Translations under genes and position numbers: made by a program | Notes under the pieces: model-generated | What the model was told of the DNA's origin: nothing | Databases searched by the model: none | The model's input: the letters and a program-made list of their open reading frames with translations, nothing else | Shown here: piece by piece, positions 28,687 to 41,175 of the stretch | How positions within the stretch are numbered: position 1 is the first letter of the stretch | Layout of the letters: each line of letters starts with the position of its first letter | Assembly (NCBI GenBank): GCA_023974075.1 | Contig: CM043800.1 | Coordinates: forward strand, 33,602,952-33,666,951 | Length of the DNA: 64,000 nt | Reading direction: 5' to 3' | Origin: Chaenocephalus aceratus | Lineage: Eukaryota; Chordata; Actinopteri; Perciformes; Channichthyidae

Positions 28687-31413
28687 GTGAAAAAGGAGAA
28701 GGAAATAACATGTGTTTTTAGAAGTACTGTAGGATTACAATGTTTAATAATATAGCCTTTCATATAGGGAGTTGGCCGACCATCACATCCCTATATGGCA
28801 CACATCCATCGTACTTCCCATCAAAAAATTGGCCTCGTCTGACACCACAATGCTTGACCGTTCACGAGACACTCCCACACGAAACACTCTGCAGGAGTCA
28901 GACAATCATGCTGAAAAGCAAACTTGTGGGTATTCAGAGGCTACCCTGCTGATCTGAAAACACAGGCTTGCAGTGTCCAGCAATCTCTCTCACACAAGAA
29001 AAGCCTCTTCAAAGTGTAAACACATGCCCACTTAGAAGCAAAACAACCTACCATCTCACCAAGAGCTGTACAGACAGACAGCTACAGTATAAGTGAAAGA
29101 AGAGGGCAAGGAGATGGAGTGAAATGTAATCCCTGGTGCTGAAACATTTTGAAAGACTCAACGAAAGGCAGCCTATCAGAGCTGACTGCAGTTGCCCATG
29201 CTGAAAAAGTCCAGTTAGATACAACCGCTGACATCAGCACCGAGCATTGTTGCTGAAATATGCAAGCTGCCAAAATCTGTTATTTGATATGATATGATAT
29301 CATATCATCAATCATCAAGCCAGAGACCAACAGAGCCTCACCTTACTACTGGATCAGACTCATAAAGTTCATACTTCGGCCACTTCAGGTCTCGCTCTGT
29401 TGTCACCTGTTGGGAACCAGATAAGGAAAAGGAGCCAAAAGAGATTGACACCCCTCGTTTAGGAAAAAGAGACCAAGAAGCTGAGCTGCAGAAAAACCTT
29501 TCTTTAGTATTGCTGCCATGTCAGAAACCTTGATGTTTTCTATAACCTGTAATGACTTTTTTCTGTCCACTTGGCATGTGTAATACCAATATTCACCTAT
29601 TGTTGTCTTAACCAACTAGAAAGAAATGTCTTGCTCTTTAGAGGCTTAATACTCCACTTTGATCACCAGCTAGTCTCCACTCGTGTTTGCCATTTGTTGC
29701 TGGGCAGGAAGTGCACAGTTGTAGGGCTTTTATCTGAAAACAGCTGCCTACTGAAGCTGAAACGAAACAATGAGAGTGAACCAAAACTGTAAAGTCCACA
29801 AAGCCAAGGGGAGCTGCAGAGTCAGTTACATTATTAGTGATACGTTATTATATACACATTGATAAAAATGGCTTACGAGCTTGAACGTGGGGTAAGTAAG
29901 TAGGAAAGTGTTTTACTCGTAGCTTAACACGATTTGTTCTACACTGAATGTCTGTTAAATTGGGAAGGGCAAGGCTCACACACTGATTGACAAGTACTGG
30001 GGCTATCTGCAAACTGCTCTACAGTGTAGGGATATCAAGGCTGTTGAACTTGTTAGAGAGAAAGACAAATGTTTAATTTGGTAAAATATTTCCCCGAAAG
30101 TAGTTCGTATTTTCACAAAAAAGTGTTTACCAATTTGGAATATTAAAATCACATTAACAAATATACACACACAGATATCGCTGTTCAACTCCTGCATAAA
30201 AATACATAGCATATTCTAGCAGGACTAGTAATGAATGCCCAGCGGGATGACATGAATATGCATAACCACTTCTGGATGTGTGTATGTATCACGGTGTGCA
30301 CTTGGCATGTGCGTGTCGGTGCTTAAAATAGAAACTGTGATGTTAATATTTATATTTCTTAAATTATCTGCAACTCTCTTCTGCTGCGATGAAACCGTGC
30401 ACCATTTGTTTACATGTATATTAAAGGTTAAGGTACTTACCATGCAAGATCAATCATTAAATACAAGCGCTAATTGGATGATAGTATTGCCAATAGTTTA
30501 ATGAAAAGACCTCCCAGTGTGGGGACCAATAATTAGATTTGCTGCTTTACTGGGTTAGAAGCTCTAGGTGGAAAACCTCATGTGCGTGTAAATGAGGGCA
30601 AAGCTCATTCCCCAAGGCAGACAAAAGTCTAGATACACAAATACTGTACTTTGCTGGATGATTATTTACAGTAAGATGTATTGAATAATGTATAGTATAC
30701 TACTAGTAATTAGTGCATGACAAAAAACTGAAAACATAGGAAATAATGGGGTTGAAGTTGCAAGTAATATTTCCTAAATAAAGTCAAGGGTAAGTGAGAA
30801 ATCAAATAACAGCCCTACTGAATGTACGCAATAATCTGGTTATTTTTCTGCTAATAAACACACTCATAAAGTAGACGGATACATTGATAGACACCTAGTT
30901 AGACAGTGAACTCACATTGACACGTCTTGAGCTTTCAATGAGCTGATGACATTTAAGTGTAAGGAGGACCCACTTTTCATTCACACTCCAAATCTTTCAC
31001 ACCCGTTGTGGCAAACGCAGCTGTCTTTCTCTTTTATTTCATCCAATGTCATCCTTTCTTCCTCAAAAGGCTGCCGTTGACTTTAAGTGCCTATTGTACA
31101 GTTTTCACCCAGACAACACCTGACACCACAGCATGGTCACAAGACTTCACCCAGGGCCTCGCACAAAAAGATAAAAGCTGCATATTGTAGCGTTTGGACA
31201 CGTGGATGCTCACATACGTCGTCTGTATGTACACTCTGTGAAATCGATAAGAAGAAGAAAGAACCATTTTTTTACAACAATTAATCCATCAGCCAGGGGT
31301 CAGGCAAAAAAAAATAGGCAGCTTTGTTTAGAAGAACATTTATCTCTATGTGCCATGCTGCGAAAGGGGGCCACGGCTGGAAGATGTCAGTTTTGCTCCA
31401 CTGGCTTGGTATA
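28687..31413. other. Unannotated DNA
   Basis: No recognised genes. A 20-bp AT-rich palindrome (ATGATATGATATCATATCAT) sits at 29289-29308. Confidence 0.4.
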
Positions 31414-31417
31414 TTAA

Positions 31418-32179
31418 AGGTCCCATGTCATGGCCATTTCCACTGATCATAATTCCATTGTTGAGGTCTACTAGAATAGATTTATATTGTGCAATTTTCC
31501 AAACTCACATTGGTTTCTCAAACAGCATCTCTGTAAACTACGCGTATTATTCACTGAATTTCACTCTCTGACTTTAACGGATCCTTGTGCTCCAGCCCCC
31601 ACCCTCCCTGTGAGCATAGTGTGCTCTGATTGTGGTTTCCTTGTTTAGCGACACACAGCCAAACTCATCCTGAGCACACACAAAGTCACAGCCGAAGTAA
31701 AAACAATAAGTGTGGCTTGATATTGAGTAAGAAAAAGGTTGATAAACGCTGTGAGAATGGGTCTGCAGAGAGATCCCAACTGTCTGTTATCAGCCTGCAG
31801 CCAGGGAGGAGAGATCAGCAGAGCTGCGGTGAGGAAGTCCGTGGATTGGCCAATTTGGACCAATCAGCGGGGGCTTAACGTAACGGCTCCGCGGACGTAA
31901 CGTAACGGCTCCACGGGTTGGTCCATTTGGTTCCGGGTACCGAATGACCGTATCGCGTCATAGCTCTGGGCGCGGCTACTGGCCATTCCTACATCACGAT
32001 ACCCGGGAAGTAAACAATGGACAATGACGTATCTCCAACGAGGCGTTTTGGGGAGGTATTTTAGAGTTTTACTCGCTACAGGCTGTACTTTGAGGGTTTT
32101 GACTCTGCACACCGTTTACATGCATAAAAACCTTCATAACACACAAGGGGATGGGTAATAAAAGCAAGACATGGGACCT
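31418..32179. mobile_element. TTAA-flanked TIR element, 762 bp
   Basis: The ends AGGTCCCATGTC (31418-31429) and GACATGGGACCT (32168-32179) are perfect inverted repeats. TTAA flanks both sides (31414-31417, 32180-32183), the target used by piggyBac/Kolobok transposons. A direct repeat built on ACGTAACGGCTCC occurs at about 31878-31915. No transposase frame, so it is a non-autonomous copy. Confidence 0.9.
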
Positions 32180-32183
32180 TTAA

Positions 32184-35100
32184 GCTGACTATTTGTGCAA
32201 TGTGAGAATCAATAATGGGGCATCTGTGGAGGACTATTACAGCCATAATCTTACATGAGGCAGCATCCCTATGACTCACAACAAGTCTGGAAGAACACCT
32301 TGTACAAGGTTAATGTCAGGAGTGAGAGAAAAAAATAATATCTAGCGCTGTAAAATGGATATTGGAAGGGAGGGATGACCTAAAATGTTACTGTTATAGA
32401 TCACACAGTTTTTTCAGCCGTTTCTGAGTCCACTCAATGTTCAAAAAGACCCGGACATCAAACCACCAGAGTCCTCATCCTGTGGGGTTTCAGATAGAAC
32501 AGTCAAAAGGTGTGAAGATGGACTGATCTGGTTGGTCAATCAGACAAAACACCAGTGATTTTTAGACATTTGGGAATTGCAGCTGCACCATCCCAAATGT
32601 CTTTCTCTTTTGTGTCGCATGGAGCCTGACACACAGAGCGGTGATTGTACAGTGGCCCCTACCTCTCATCAAGCACTCTTCAGTTCGAGCAATCATCCAT
32701 GCCCTTACCTGTGTACCCCTGGCAGTTGCTATGACAACAGCCTCCGCTTGATCAGCCTCCTGTTCATGGAGTGACACTTGAATGACCACTTCATGGATCA
32801 GGGAAACGCAACCGACCGGATAAAGAAATACAGGAAAGGTGTAACAATGATGATCACAAAAACATTGATCATTTTAAACTCTCTGAAAAGTTAGTTTCAA
32901 CCCTAAATTATATTTAAAAATAGATGTTTTCTGTTGACTGATTTAGAAAAACCCACTGATCTAGACTGGTGCCTGATGGTTTTACACAGTTACTTCTCCA
33001 TGGTGTCCCTTTGTGTAGCTTAAGCTCTCATTATTTCTGCACACATCCCCCTATACTCATCCTCATATCATCTGAATTTGTTCAGCAATAGCCATTTAAT
33101 GCATTTTAATAAAATCTTTATGTAATAGTTGTCATTGTTAGTGGCCCAGTCTGCCATTACCACACTGGTTTCAGATTGCCCTAATATGTCGAGGGATGCA
33201 AATGGAAATATTACAGCGTGTAATCCAGCCTTCTTATCCCTTCCCAATCGTAAAATGATTTAAAGTACTGGCTCTCAATTCTTGTAGAATAATCGTTTGT
33301 AAACCACGTGGACCTCTCAGGAAAATCTACACACTATCTAAATGATTCATGTGTTACTATTTGTATTCCAATTAGCTTACTACTAGCAGCTGATGTGAAG
33401 GGTTCATGCTGACATCAGCTCATCGTTCTGCTTTACAAGAAGGCCGATCAGAGTTCGTGAAGCCCCTCTGTCCCATCTCTGTGATAAATCTGTTTCAAAT
33501 ATTTGTATTAAGAAGCTTACATACTGTAGCAGAGTACAGACTTCTGTGGGGTGGATATAAAGCTTCTCTTTTTTCCAACATAGAAGATATACAGAACAAC
33601 CAAAAGAAACATTACAGGACAAGCAGGAATACCAACATATTTTTCATATTGAGGAAAAAAAATATATAAATAAAATAATAATAATAACTTAAAACATAGG
33701 TTAAAAAAAAATATATCATAATGATAATAATCATATAAAAAAGTGTGTAGATATAATAAAAATAATAAAAAATACAAAATAATTAAATTAAATAAAACAT
33801 AAAGGTGCAAATACACCCAGGCTACCCCCCTGCCCTTCCCTACCCGAGCAGTGCAACCCATGCCACTTAGATCAGATCAACCCGTTCGGTGACCAGTCAG
33901 TCAGGGCATCACCGTCTGAAATGTCTTCATTTTCATTGCGAGCTACTCTTGAGGCAGACAGCTGACTGGCCCTCTAATAGGATCCAGGTTTTTATAATCT
34001 AAATGTCTTTGATGAACACATTTATTCCGCTAGTAGTCACATTGGGACACAATCTAGTATTCACGGATGATTGATTTTGTCTTCATGTACCTGGAAATAC
34101 ATTAAGGAAATAGTATAAGCACGCAAAGCTGTCAATAGATGGTGCTAGAATCCAGACGGGAGGAATTTACATAATAAAAAGCCTGGGATGTTTCTCAAAT
34201 GTCCTCTGTTCCATTGATCGCTTATTCTGGGCTACACCGAGTAATTTTAAAACCCTATCATATTTAACACTTTATAATGGACAAGTGTATCCTGATAAAC
34301 CTCTTTTTTTTCAAAGGACAGTATGTTCAAAAAACATAGTTGTTGAACAAGGGAAAGAGGGAGATTAGGAAAAACACACACCCCTTTTCCTTTTATAGAG
34401 CAAGTGTTAAAATGTGACTAATTCTGTCGCTGACTGAGGATTACACGTGCACCTTGCAGCAACATGAGCGCTTCACTGCTGTCAGCGTGGTTGTGTTGCA
34501 GCAGCGCTCGACTGATGCAGCTTAGAGCATATCATGCAGCTCATACAAAAATAAATCCTCTCAAAATGTGTTTTTATTTCAGCTCTGCATCACATAATCG
34601 TGCTTAATGTCCTCTATTAGCACATTTAGCTTGGGCACTATTGTTTTATTGAATCCTTCAGAGTGATAATGTGACACCTTTCACTCCAAGTGGTTCCAGG
34701 AGAACGCCATATTGATTTTCATGATGAACATGGCTTAGGCAGAGCAGAGCCACACACATAACTCATGGGATTCAAGTGAATGTGTGTTGCGTGTGATTTA
34801 ACATGCAGTACAATTCATTGTTTTGTTCAACTAGCACAGATACTTCAAACCCTCTCTCCTCAGCCCCGTGCAGAAGGCGTAGATGTGTTTGCTGTGTAGC
34901 TGTAATGTTGCCTGCAGAGCTGAGATACAGTAATAGGCTATGACAGGGCCTTTTCTCTACCTGCCTTCGGGGTTGTTAGTCATGTGTGGTTGAAGTCAAG
35001 CTAGCCCTCTCAGGACCTCTCCAATCCGAAGCATATTCTGTCAGCAGCCCCCCATCTCCCCTACAACACTCTGTTCATGTCATCTATCAATCTTTACCTT

Positions 35101-37908
35101 TGCTTATTCACGAAGCCCAGAGTCAGGCCCAGAGATGACAGTGACTGTCGGTGCTTCAGGGTTTTTCACAACTCCTCCCTCCCTCTGCAGCATGTTGGCA
35201 GAATGGGCCATCGAGCAGCAGACGGCCAATCACATGTGACAGTATGAGGACCACAGACCTTAGTGGGAGGCTGTTTGTGGCGTAAACAGACTCTGACAGC
35301 AACACTGACTAACAATACACACAGCTGCAGAAAGTAGAGCTATTTATATCAGCTAAAACCCCCAACAGCCAGGTGACAGTGCAGAGATGAAGTCCACAGG
35401 AAACTAAAAGCACTGACATGAATAAGGAATCATAACAACCCTCCCTCTGACAAAACAATTAGTGGATGTGAGCAGTCAACATTCATTTAAGCAGAACACC
35501 TTCATAATGCTGAGATGTCTTTTTTTTTTGTCTGCCCACTCACAGCCGCTGCCATTAAAGAAAAGGAAAGAAGGTTAATGAAAGGTGAATGCACAGACAT
35601 ACTACAATTACAATTTAACTGATAATGCAGAGTAGCCTTTTAGGGACATTGTTCCGTTTTGGTGGACAGCAGTCAATGGCCATTTGTTTCCCTCTGTCAT
35701 GTCATCTTAGCTCCAACAGTTTGGCAAAGCCCCAGCCCCCCAGAGTGCTGACACAACTCCCTTTGCACACAGGTCACGTTTTTATATAAACAATGAATTA
35801 CCTAGGTCACCTGAGATACTGCAGGAGAGCAGCATATTTCTGCAGCTGCATTGTAAGATATGGAGAATGATTGCTTAATATATGAGAAGTATACAATTTC
35901 CCGCATGTCCTAGCTAAACATTTTGCCTAGAGGAAGAGCAAGCGATGTCACTCGAGGCAGTGTTCGTAAAGGTAAAATACTACAACTTTGAATATGTTAC
36001 AAAATGGACTAAGAAAGAAATGAGGTCATCAGATCTTGGTTGACTGCTCCTGGTTTTTGGTTCAGGCGAGCAGCTCCATGCAACATCAGCTGATCGGCTT
36101 GCATTATAGGTAATGTCATAATAAGAAAAACAGTATCTCTGGGTCTGCTGCCTCTTCTCTGGTTTGAGTTCTTGATTATATTTTTGAAACATGAATCTGA
36201 CAGTATCAGGCAGAGTGCAATGCTCAGTGTCCCTCATGGAACAACAAAATAACTTTTCAGAATAATTATTTCTGTACCCCGGGTTATTTCACAAGTCCCA
36301 TTCTGTCCTTTGAAATACAAAATAACATTAAGAACTCTGTCCTTTTGTACAGCTGGTGCATTATGCATGTGACGATATATTAGGAGGTTGAAGGTAGCTT
36401 TTAAAAACACAGACAGTTATTTAGATTACTCTGCATTGACACACTAGGTTTTAACAATACATGAAAAAATAAGTTGACCACCATTGTTGTACAGAGTTTG
36501 CATTTAGAGAAAGCAGCAGAGTAAAGCCTAGAGATAAAAAAAATACTGAGTAATGTGACTGTGTGACATACCATAATAGTCATAGTTCATTATCTGACTG
36601 TAGCATATCATAATAACCCTCTTAAACAGGCAAGAGTACACAAACCAACAAAAAATAAGCACCAAGATAATTGAAAGTAGAAAAAGCAGTTTTGTTGTTT
36701 TCCGGAAATACAAGAACAAAACACTTGCTAATACTCAAGGGTAATAGGGCAATGCGAAACGGGGAATGGATTAAGAAATCAACTTGTTTTCATCTTGTTG
36801 CAATTCATTATTTCAAAGAGAATAAGAGATTAAGATGTTCCTTCGATAAACAAAGTCTGATTAATAACCATGGTATACAGTATCTAATGGTTCCTGTCTT
36901 GTTTGAGATTATTTTGGAATATCTTCACAACACACATCCGACAATTATTGACATAAAACAACAAATTGTATTATAGTTGTCGGGAAAAACAAAGCATTCT
37001 GCAGCAAAAAGATCAAGTACAAAGAGTGTTTTTGAAGTGCGAGTTTGTTCTTAGTTGGTAAACCGTCAGCTTAAAACCCAGCGTTTAAAACTTCACATTT
37101 CCAAGTGAAAGGAAGGAGATGTTTTTGTCAGATTCCCCCTCAGCTCAGTGAAGTATTAATAATTACTTAAGTTAATATTTTGAAGTCAGACTGAGGCATT
37201 TAGAGTCACAGCTGACAGAGGATGGCTTAATTCAAACAGGTGGTGTTCCCATAAGGACAGCCTGGTTACTGACTTAGAGATGTCGTCTACTTCAAAGAGC
37301 ACTCAAGCCCTCTCTCCTTTTCTGGAGGGAAAGGTTATTTGGCCAGGCGGAGTAAACAGTGCTGCGCTGGTGGGAGATCTCTCTCTGATCCTCACCAGCC
37401 CCAACACTTACTCCTTCCTTTCGTGCAGATATTTAAGGTGCATGAAAAAGAGAATACATTAAAATCTAATTCTTGGTGGATCATGAAGGCGGCCACTTTG
37501 CATTCCACTGATGACTAGAGGAAAAGACATGTACGAAGTCAGTGACGCCTGAACCCTCCCACTAAATGAATACAAATGGGGTATTTACCTATGGTATTTA
37601 CGTGGCACTGGCCTCAAGTAGTTGAATCATTTAAAAGGTTCTCTTACTCAGCTGGAACATTTGACTGTAATGCAATAAATGTGATTATTAAATTGTTTCC
37701 AGGAAGCTTGAGAATCTGTTTTTACCTTTTATTTACCTCTAAAGTGGTTTGTCATTGTTGTTGTTGGTTTGTTAAAAGAGTATTGTGACATTTTGGGAAA
37801 TAGGCTTTCTTGCTCAGTTAGTTAAGAAGATTAATGCTGCTCTCATGTCATTTTGTTAATTATGAAGCTAAAGAAAGTAGCTTGTAAATTGGAAAGCAGG
37901 GGGGACAG
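32184..37908. other. Long unannotated tract
   Basis: 5.7 kb without recognised genes or element ends. 33655-33800 is a low-complexity A/T stretch (AATA/ATAT-rich). The longest frames (101 codons at 36671, 114 at 33517 on minus) match nothing I know. Confidence 0.4.
33655..33800. repeat. A/T-rich low-complexity tract
   Basis: Almost only A and T, with AATAAT and AAAAT runs. Confidence 0.85.
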
Positions 37909-38205
37909 ATTACATTACATTACATTGCATTAAATTGCATCTAGATGACGCTTTTATCCAAAGCGACTCACAATAAGTGCATTCGACCAGGAAGACACAA
38001 CCTTGAAGAAAACAGAATCATATAAGTACATCAGGTTTCATAGAGCCAAACATTTCAAGTGCTACTCAACTGGCTTTAGATAAGCCAGTCCTTTATTAGT
38101 ATATAAGTACTCTGTTAGCAGTTCTTTGTTAGTAATTCTATCGCTCGAGGTGGAGTCGAAAGAGATGACTTTTCAGTCTGCGCCGGAAGATGTGCAGATA
38201 ACCTG
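37909..38205 (+). repeat. Fish interspersed repeat with ATTACATTACATT start
   Basis: A tandem TTACA/TTGCA pentamer start (37910-37940) is followed by GACGCTTTTATCCAAAGCGA (37948-37967) and an AATAAGTGCATTCGACC stretch. I recall this block as a very common fish retroposon-related repeat. The class is uncertain. Confidence 0.6.
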
Positions 38206-38524
38206 ACTCTGTCCAAAATAAAACAAATGAAAACTACCAACACCTTTAATGAAAATTAATTAATTAAAAACTATTAGAGGAGTCAGCAGAGACTTTATCC
38301 CTGCGTCAAGTCTTTAGGGTAAGCTAAGCTAACAATCTCCTGGTATGTGTGTTACTAAGATTACATGTGAAAAAAGTGAGGCGATACAAATTGTACTGAA
38401 GTCAAGTAAGCTAAGCTAACCATCTCCTGGCTCTAGCTACAGATTTTTCATCTGAGATGTCTGAGATGTCTAAGTGATTCTCATCTTCTAATCTCGCTAA
38501 GAAAGCTGATTCAGTCCTTCAAAG

Positions 38525-38800
38525 ACTGTCTACGGCGTTTCCCACAGATCTGAAATATGGGGGGGGGGGGTGCAACAACATGAACATTAACGAACAAACA
38601 GAGCGAACAGGTACAGGCAGGGCCCATAGTGATAGCCCTATAGTTTAAATCTACTACCCACAAATAAACATATGGACATGTGTTACTATTTAAAAAAAAT
38701 TGTAAATGTTTTTAGGAATCTATCCATGTGATTTTAAGTACCTCAAATCCTCTAGGGGGGTCCGGGGGCATGCTCCCCCGGTAAGATTTGTTTTTAAATG
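38525..38800. repeat. hAT-like remnant
   Basis: GGCGTTTCCCACAGATCTGA followed by a run of 12-13 G (38564) resembles a hAT end. The CCGGGGGCATGCTCCCCCGG hairpin at 38762-38781 is familiar from fish hAT copies. No opposite end or target duplication was found. Confidence 0.35.
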
Positions 38801-39444
38801 TTGGAGTTAAATGCATCAATCTGCTGCATTTTAATAGGACAATAAAGAGACTAGATATATGGGAACACCTATATGAAACAGAACTGTATACATTTCAATA
38901 ATCATAAGAACATGGCCATAACCAATAGCATCCCATTTCCAATATGAAAAAAACACTGAAACTTGTTTGTTTATTTATTTATTTTTGGTTCATTTATAGT
39001 TGTGAGTGTGTCTGTGCTCCTGAATCAGCCTCCCCCCTCGACCTCCTCTCCATCCTCTCCCCCCTGCTCCTCTTTGAGGCAGCAGCAAAGACTAGTTTTA
39101 GCTCTCAACAAGTTTTAAAAGTGTATCTTACCTTTTTTCACCTAGTTAACTTTTTATTTATTTATTCATGCATATTTAACTAATCACTACCCTCTCAAAT
39201 GGAAATATGTGTTCACATAAATGGTGACCAAACCGTTTGAGACCCACTGAGAACTTAGACTAAGTTAACTATCTAAACACTCAGAGAGTCCTTTACCTCA
39301 CCTGAGCTGTGCTTATCCCGAGCTTGAATGACACGCAGAGACCAATCGAGGGCTTTGATTTATGATCTGTATGACAGTGGCCATGTCGGCAGGCCACATC
39401 ATGTAGACAGCCAGTCTGTGTGAGGCAGGCCACTTAACAGGTCA

Positions 39445-39495
39445 GGCCATCGGGAAACCCCCCGGTCCTCCCGATGGCCAGTCCGGTAGTGGGTA
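39445..39495. repeat. Remnant end related to the hAT MITE at 27528
   Basis: CCTCCCGATGGCCAGTCCGG and a nearby GCCATCGGGA echo the right end of the 27528-27766 element (CCCGATGGCCAGTCCGCC). Only this end remains. Confidence 0.5.
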
Positions 39496-41100
39496 CAGGA
39501 GGCGTTGAGCGAGGGATCATTGTCCACAAGTTAATCGATCGCAGATGGCGTCGTGGTCACGGACGAATACAAAAATATATATATATACATGTATAAGGAA
39601 ATATACAGTGCTTCTTCTGCCCCACATATAACATGCATTATTCAAGTCAGGAGCAGCTTGGTTAACCTTGAGTAATTTATGACATATAGGACCAGGCACA
39701 TGTTTAGTGTCTCTCCGTCTTCATCATTGTTGCATGAGTGGACAGGTGATGTTACATGTACATGTCTCGTATAGCGCTGTACACAGCTGTACATACAGTG
39801 GTGGAAGAGTGTCCTTTACTGAATAAGTAACAGTGTGATGAGTTAGAAATGGATTAGAAAGGATTTATTAAGTAAATTATTTGAAATGTAAGCAGTAACA
39901 CATAACTCCAGCTGGAAAAAGTATGTATATATAGCATGTTTTATCTTTTCTGAGGTAAATATACGTATAGTTCATCACTGGTGATATCTTTTGTTGATAC
40001 AATATTTTTGTATTATTCTTGAACAGTTGAAACATTTATACGAAAAGCAAACGGATCAAATATATCATGTAGCTTTTTGAAAGGAGAAAAAGAGTTGAAC
40101 ATGTTTGCTGATCACAGATAAAACAAATGCAACGTTTTGCTTCCTATCCCATGTATATCCTTATAACAGATGCCAACATTATGGTAGTATGGACTGAATT
40201 ATTTTCACATGTGCTCAGAAGCTGGGTGTTTTGCTTTGCAGCCACCTTTTTAATGTATAGCATACAACTGCATAAAATCGTATTGATTGGATAAAAAAGA
40301 GCTGGCTTCCACTCCGCTCTGGCATCCCAAGCAAGCAGCACTTACAAATTGTGATCTATGGTGAGTAAAACTCCTCTCATTGGCGATCTGCCCTTTCATT
40401 TATCACGGTGAGCGTAATCACTGTTTATCTATTTTGCATCATAGCTCTTACCTGCACAACAGTCACTTTTAGTGCCATTAAATGAACATGTGGAATTCAA
40501 TGTGCCAGAAAATATCCCCTCTAGCACCGTTCCTCCTAGACCTTATACGAAATATATTTATGAACGCATTCACCACTGCAAGGTGATCGCAATACATCAT
40601 ATTTTGGAATAGTGAGGCGTAAAAGAAAGGCATTTAAACCCAACCGGGTGAAAGGTTCAGTTGCTGCAAGGTAACTTCTCTAAGTGCTGCTCAGGTTAAT
40701 ACATCTAAGTTTATGGGTTGGGATGATGAGCCAAACAAGCAGTGAGGGAAAACCTGGGGGAAGCTAATGATGTAAAGGCATCCAGAGGAGCTGCGTGGTC
40801 GTGATTAGATCTCCCCACATGGCAGATGAGTTATTCACCTGCTGTTAATGTGCTGCAGCTGCAGTCTAATGAGAGGGGTCCAGAGAGGAGACCTGCTGGA
40901 CCCCCGCTCCCCACGACTCTGCAGCTATCGGTCACCTCAAATGTGTCGAGGGCCGACACAAAGATTTTCTTTTCTTGTATCTTCCACGTGAAATACAGTA
41001 CAGTCCAACCGCAGTGCTGGATGAGTAAAATCGTAAAATGACTGAAAGACACTTATTTGTGTATTTGTTCAGAAACGGGTTTATTACCAGGTAGGTTAAA
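39496..41100. other. Unannotated DNA
   Basis: No recognised feature. Confidence 0.4.
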
Positions 41101-41175
41101 TAATAATAATAATAATAATAATCCTTATATTTATTATAGCGCTTTATCAAAGACTCTCAAAGCGCTTTACAAATA
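41101..41175 (-). repeat. (AAT)n plus a LINE-like tail
   Basis: About seven AAT units (41101-41122), then a stretch containing TATAGCGCTTTATC and CTCAAAGCGCTTTACAAATA. This is a motif pair common at fish retroposon ends, probably in reverse with AAT as the tail. Confidence 0.5.
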